Positions 59,900-64,000 of a stretch of 64,000 nt of DNA are shown piece after piece. This DNA comes from Symsagittifera roscoffensis (lineage: Eukaryota; Xenacoelomorpha; Acoela; Convolutidae). The notes beneath the pieces were generated by a model, which ran no database searches, was not told the origin of the DNA, and saw only the letters and a program-made list of their open reading frames with translations. Within the stretch, counting starts at the first letter, position 1; each line of letters opens with the position of its first letter. The translations under genes and the position numbers were made by a program. The stretch is from positions 22,663,996 to 22,727,995 of the forward strand of contig NC_087066.1 of assembly GCF_963678635.1 (NCBI RefSeq), in the 5' to 3' direction.

Positions 59900-60665
59900 T
59901 TATCGTTTTCGGCTTGTCTCCGCTGGTCTCTCCACTCTCTTGTTATCTACCACCACCACTGAGGATACCACTGAACTTTGGGGCGTCGATGACTTTGCTT
60001 CCTCGGCTTCCATCGGCGTGGAACCCGGTAATCTGGTCCGGCTGCTCCTCGAGCTGTCTCTTGAGTCGACTCTCATTCCCAGGCGACTGGACAGGGGTCT
60101 TGTGGCAAAGAAAGGGGGTGGTGGGGGTAGACCGAATGTGAATTGGGCCGTTTCAAGCAGATCTGTCTCCAGCGCACTTAAGTGCCTCTGAAAACATTGT
60201 TTAATCACTCCACACCCCTAGGTCTGTCAAAATGGATTCCGTCTGAAGACGCATCCTCCGGGAAGGATCGCTCCATCTGGTCTGCACGTCCAACAATCTG
60301 ACGGGAAAGACACTCCTCTGATGTATCTGCCTGATTATTTCGTTCAGGTTCCGCACTTTCTCGTTCATTTCCATCGCATGTTGGTCGGCCTTCATGCTAT
60401 AAGGGATGGTGCAAATTGTGAGTATGGCGGGATCCATCTGAATCCGCAACTCTTCCAGAATGCAGCTCATTTTATCATGTAGCCTCATCACTTTCCTTGA
60501 CTCACCTCTGGACACGTCTTTGGTCCCCATCATTAGAGTCACTGAATACATTCTTGCCATCCCCAGCATCTCGAGTGATGCCAACATCTACTGCGTTGTG
60601 GCTCCAGAGAAACTCAAGATTCCAGTCTGCCAGTGCGACTAGATCCGGGTCAGCACCCGTATCAG
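59900..60665 (-). pseudogene. Unclassified element, first SGNH-like domain and Ser-rich linker
   Basis: Read on the minus strand, LVALADWNLEFLW near 60635 stands at block I, with Trp where the nucleophile Ser is expected (TGG against TCG). In the next frame ORF 60201-60587 has SVTLMMGTKDVSR (block III, GTKD for GxND) and a helix-rich stretch, and ends near LTDLGVWSD where a block V DxxH would be expected. ORF 59900-60208 then gives a Ser/Arg/Pro-rich linker (RVDSRDSSRSSRTRLPG). Key residues are lost, so this domain is probably dead. Confidence 0.45.
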
Positions 60666-60719
60666 GCTGTCCCCTACCATCAGGTGAACTGCACCCTCCG
60701 GTATTCGTTGCTGTGTATA

Positions 60720-62130
60720 CTATTCATCCCAAGCCGCGTCATGGAACCAATCCCTTCTCGTCCGTTGCGCCGCGTTCCAATCCATGCGGTTGTTCCTGTG
60801 ATATCTGCCATCTGTGTTCTTCTTATAGCTTGCGATCACCACATTCCTGACCGGTTGCTCCCTCAAAGTCGGGGATCGCTCCACTCTAGTTGGACTTTCA
60901 CGGTTTCTGAGCTGCAGCCTCTCGTGTAATTCCGTGAGACGCGACGAGCTCCCGCTCATCTGACTGCTGCCCGGGGTTGAGCTCGGGTATATCCCGGCAG
61001 TGCTACGTCCATTAGTGGGCGTATCGGTTGCGCCTCCAAACCACGCACGGAGGACACTGGCTCGGTTGGTATCCACACTTCCAGTCCTTCGTTTATGCTC
61101 TTGAGCCGAGCGGTCTAAGTTGAATCGTCCCTTTGACCTAGGAGCCTCATCCACCTCCATGCGTGACTCCGGCCTTGAGCCTGCAGCTGCTCGTTCTGTA
61201 GTCCTGGTCCCCTTTTCCTTTTGCCTGTCGAACCCTCGTTGTCGCCGCTGGATCTTTTCAAGTTCTGACTTCAACTGCTCGCAGTTCGCCTCGTTCTCTC
61301 ATACCCTTTGCTCTTGCTGGTACTCTGCTTTTAACATGTCAAGGTCACGCCGCGCCTAATCTGTCTCGAGGATCGCTTGATCTCTTTCCAGATTCGCTTG
61401 ATCCCTTTCGAGTTTCGCGCTATCCCGGTCAAGATTCGCTTTATTCCTCTCCCTCTGCACCCTCTGTAGTTCCCTCTTCAGGTTACTGAGGTCAGGGTAT
61501 GTTTCCTCCGTCTGCTGTGATCGAATCATGGAGCGTGGTTTACTCGTGGACTGGCCCGCGGATCTTGCCGGTTGTCTGTTCGGTAATGGCAACTCTCCCG
61601 CGCCGTACTCAGTGTTATTGTTCCAGCCAGGGTTTCTCGCCAAGTCGAATCCTCTCACACCCCCATCCACATTCCAAGACAATCACCTGGTCAGTTCTTG
61701 ATTGTATATCCCATCTATTGTGTAACCAACCATCAAGACAGCTTCTGTCGCGGACTCCCTGCATTCACCTTGCGCCTCCAATTGCAAAATGGCGTTTAAC
61801 ATCACTGCCATCCTCTCATTCACTTGGGTGTAGTCCAGATCCCTCAAGCGTCTGTACAGTTCGTCGAGCGTAGGTCTCTTGAGTGCTGCAGGCATGGTTT
61901 TCCAAAAGCGATCTACCATTTTCACGACTTCTAGATGATCTTGCGTATCAACCAACTTGAGTATTACCTTACCAACCAACTTGAGTATTACCTTACCAAC
62001 CAACTTGAGAACTCGAGAAGTATCTCCTTTTGAATGTTGCTGATCGTGAACTTTGTTCAAGACCTTCCTTTTCTTTCAAGTGAGTGCGGCTAGGTCGTCA
62101 ACTCAATTTAACAAATCAATCTGAAAATAA
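60720..62130 (-). pseudogene. Unclassified element, right copy of its first gene (minus strand)
   Basis: ORF 61683-62060 starts MNKVHDQQHSKGD and continues in the same frame into ORF 61356-61682 after one TGA, where the left copy has TGG (W to stop). The coiled coil of LERDQANLERDQ type, a TAG and a TGA, then the Ser/Thr/Pro-rich part (61274-60720) follow. Left and right copies carry different disabling changes, so the intact parent was a single ORF of about 450 aa. Confidence 0.6.
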
Positions 62131-64000
62131 ATTTTGGAGGCATTGAGCCTCTCATTTTTTTTCGCTTGAGTCGTCCACGAGTTTGTCTTGATATCACAAG
62201 TATGGAAGTAGACCGCTGCTGTATATCCAACGAACAAGGGGTCCCAGCCATCGGTGAACTCCCTTTGCTGCTTTTCTACCGTGGCCAACTGGGCGCTCCC
62301 GCAGAGTTTTCAACATCTTGGGTCGTCCGCTAATTTTGAACCCTCGTAGGCGGCGTCTGGTAGTTTCATCTCTTTCGGTTCCAGTAGCTCATCTACTACC
62401 CTCAACTGCGCGGGAGTTGTCAATTTGTTTCTCACAATAATTGTTTGGTGCTTGGGTGGCTCCACAATTATGGAATATATAAGGAAACAGACTAAAAAAC
62501 TACCTTCCGAATGCCTTATAAGCCCTTATATTTATTGAGGAAACCTATTATTAGTATTATTATTGTTCCGACTTTCGATATGAAAGTAACAGAATATTTG
62601 TGCTCGGGTGAGTTTTTTTTCTTCAAAAAAATTTTGAGTTTTTAACTAGCCATTTTTGACAGACTTTTTTTAATCATTCGAAAAGTATTGTTGTCCTGGG
62701 CTCAAATTTGACCTGTGATTTTTTTTGTGAAGTTATGGGGATTTAAAAATCTTCTCCTCGCCGGTCATGTGTCGGTTTTGCATCAGAAGATACTCCACTA
62801 GCAACGTCTTCAGTCCGGCAGCGCACTTGTACGAGTAGGTGTCTATGCTTGAGTGGGTCTTTTCCATTGACAAGGGCTCCCCATATTTCATTAACCGATG
62901 AAACGCCACCAGTTCGCCATGAGTCAGGAGCACCAGTGTCAGATACCCGTCAAACCGAAGTGTCTCTACTCCCCTGCTGAACATGTACGCTGGACAAAAG
63001 TTAAACACGAACCTTGGGTAAACCAATTATAGGGCCAGCGAGAGGTTTATGGGCATACTCAACAGCTCTTGCACAAAGGCCCCAAAAATGGTCTCTTTCG
63101 CATAAAATACTCCAGCCATGTATTTCTTTTCCCAACAAGGACTCAAGATTTTCAGGACCTCGTGATACTTCCTCGTCCTCAACTCATCTTTTGCATGCTC
63201 CCTCCAGAATCCTCCAATGGTGACCTCGTTCGCTGCCGTGACGAGTCTCCCCACCGTCATCTCCCTACTCTCGACTATCTCCAACTGTACCATCAAGACA
63301 GCTTCTGTCGCGGACTCCCTGCATTCACCTTGCGCCTCCAATTGCAAAATGGCGTTTAACATCACTGCCATCCTCTCATTCACTTGGGTGTAGTCCAGAT
63401 CCCTCAAGCATCTGTACAGTTCGTCGAGCGTAGGTCTCTTGAGTGCTGCAGGCATGGTTTTCCAAAAGCGATCTACCATTTTCACGACTTCTAGATGATC
63501 TTGCGTATCAACCAACTTGAGTATTACCTTACCAACCAACTTGAGTATTACCTTACCAACCAACTTGAGAACTCGAGAAGTATCTCCTTTTGAATGTTGC
63601 TGATCGTGAACTTTGTTCAAGACCTTCCTTTTCTTTCAAGTGAGTGCGGCTAGGTCGTCAACTCAATTTAACAAATCAATCTGAAAATAAATTTTGGAGG
63701 CATTGAGCCTCTCATTTTTTTTCGCTTGAGTCGTCCACGAGTTTGTCTTGATATCACAAGTATGGAAGTAGACCGCTGCTGTATATCCAACGAACAAGGG
63801 GTCCCAGCTATCGGTGAACTCTCTTTGCTGCTTTTCTACCGTGGCCAACTGGGCGCTCCCGCAGAGTTTTCAACATCTTGGGTCGTCCGCTAATTTTGAA
63901 CCCTCGTAGGCGGCGTCTGGTAGTTTCATCTCTTTCGGTTCCAGTAGCTCATCTACTACCCTCAACTGCGCGGGAGTTGTCAATTTGTTTCTCACAATAA
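62100..64000 (-). repeat. Scrambled tandem array of element fragments, step 1,560 bp
   Basis: Blocks at 62090-62466 and 63650-64000 are nearly identical at a step of 1,560 bp. Each joins a piece homologous to 59495-59640 to one homologous to 57310-57430, then to the leader of the first gene. Between them, 62745-63290 copies 58010-58540 and 63290-63660 copies 61730-62100. Thus non-adjacent parts of the element have been fused and the fusion tandemly duplicated. The array continues off the right edge. Confidence 0.75.
62467..62744. other. AT-rich filler inside the scrambled array
   Basis: About 278 bp of AT-rich sequence with no similarity to the element pieces on either side. It may be host DNA captured in the rearrangement. 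Confidence 0.5.

Overview
This window is nuclear DNA from an animal, most likely an invertebrate. It carries intron-bearing genes with metazoan orthologues (an NRAMP metal transporter, the CUL2 substrate receptor LRR1, an ALDH3 aldehyde dehydrogenase and a CPPED1-type phosphatase) set among long AT-rich non-coding stretches, LINEs, a Ty3/Gypsy-class retroelement, non-autonomous DNA transposons and several tandem-repeat arrays. Predicted introns have GT..AG borders. A run of exactly 200 N shows a draft scaffold. I cannot name the species or phylum from sequence alone.

Layout. 0-4.4 kb: diverged tandem repeats, the first coding exon of NRAMP (minus strand, the rest lying off the left edge), a 748-bp foldback Tc1/mariner-type element, and an intronless LRR1 orthologue (minus). 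4.4-9.1 kb: AT-rich spacer, then a roughly 3-kb satellite that includes two near-identical 902-bp units. 9.1-15.8 kb: three tandem copies of an FHA-domain gene (minus), all broken but by different lesions, with Gypsy pol remnants. 16.1-20.7 kb: a LINE (plus) with an SGNH-esterase-like ORF, a zinc-binding/coiled-coil ORF1, and an endonuclease/reverse-transcriptase ORF2 that lies in the same frame as ORF1 behind a single UGA codon. 21.2-25.4 kb: an ALDH3 gene (minus) with two complete, homologous first coding exons that end at the same splice position and share two downstream exons. 25.4-38.3 kb: mostly non-coding, with a decayed LINE, diverged satellites, a family of repeated AT-rich modules and a 446-bp MITE with target-site duplication. 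38.4-40.2 kb: CPPED1 orthologue and an unrecognised two-exon gene. 40.4-53.1 kb: a decayed Ty3/Gypsy-class element with a G-rich minisatellite leader and a downstream macro-domain-like ORF. 53.4-64 kb: inverted, scrambled and tandemly repeated copies of an unclassified element that encodes a coiled-coil protein and at least two SGNH-like domains, with no polymerase seen.

The host genes look unrelated in pathway: metal import, replisome unloading, lipid-aldehyde oxidation and phosphatase signalling. The main themes of the window are the alternative ALDH3 first exons, a candidate stop-codon readthrough in the LINE, and repeated association of SGNH-esterase-like and macro-like domains with retroelements. 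Nearly every mobile-element ORF here carries frameshifts or stops, so the copies themselves are probably inactive.
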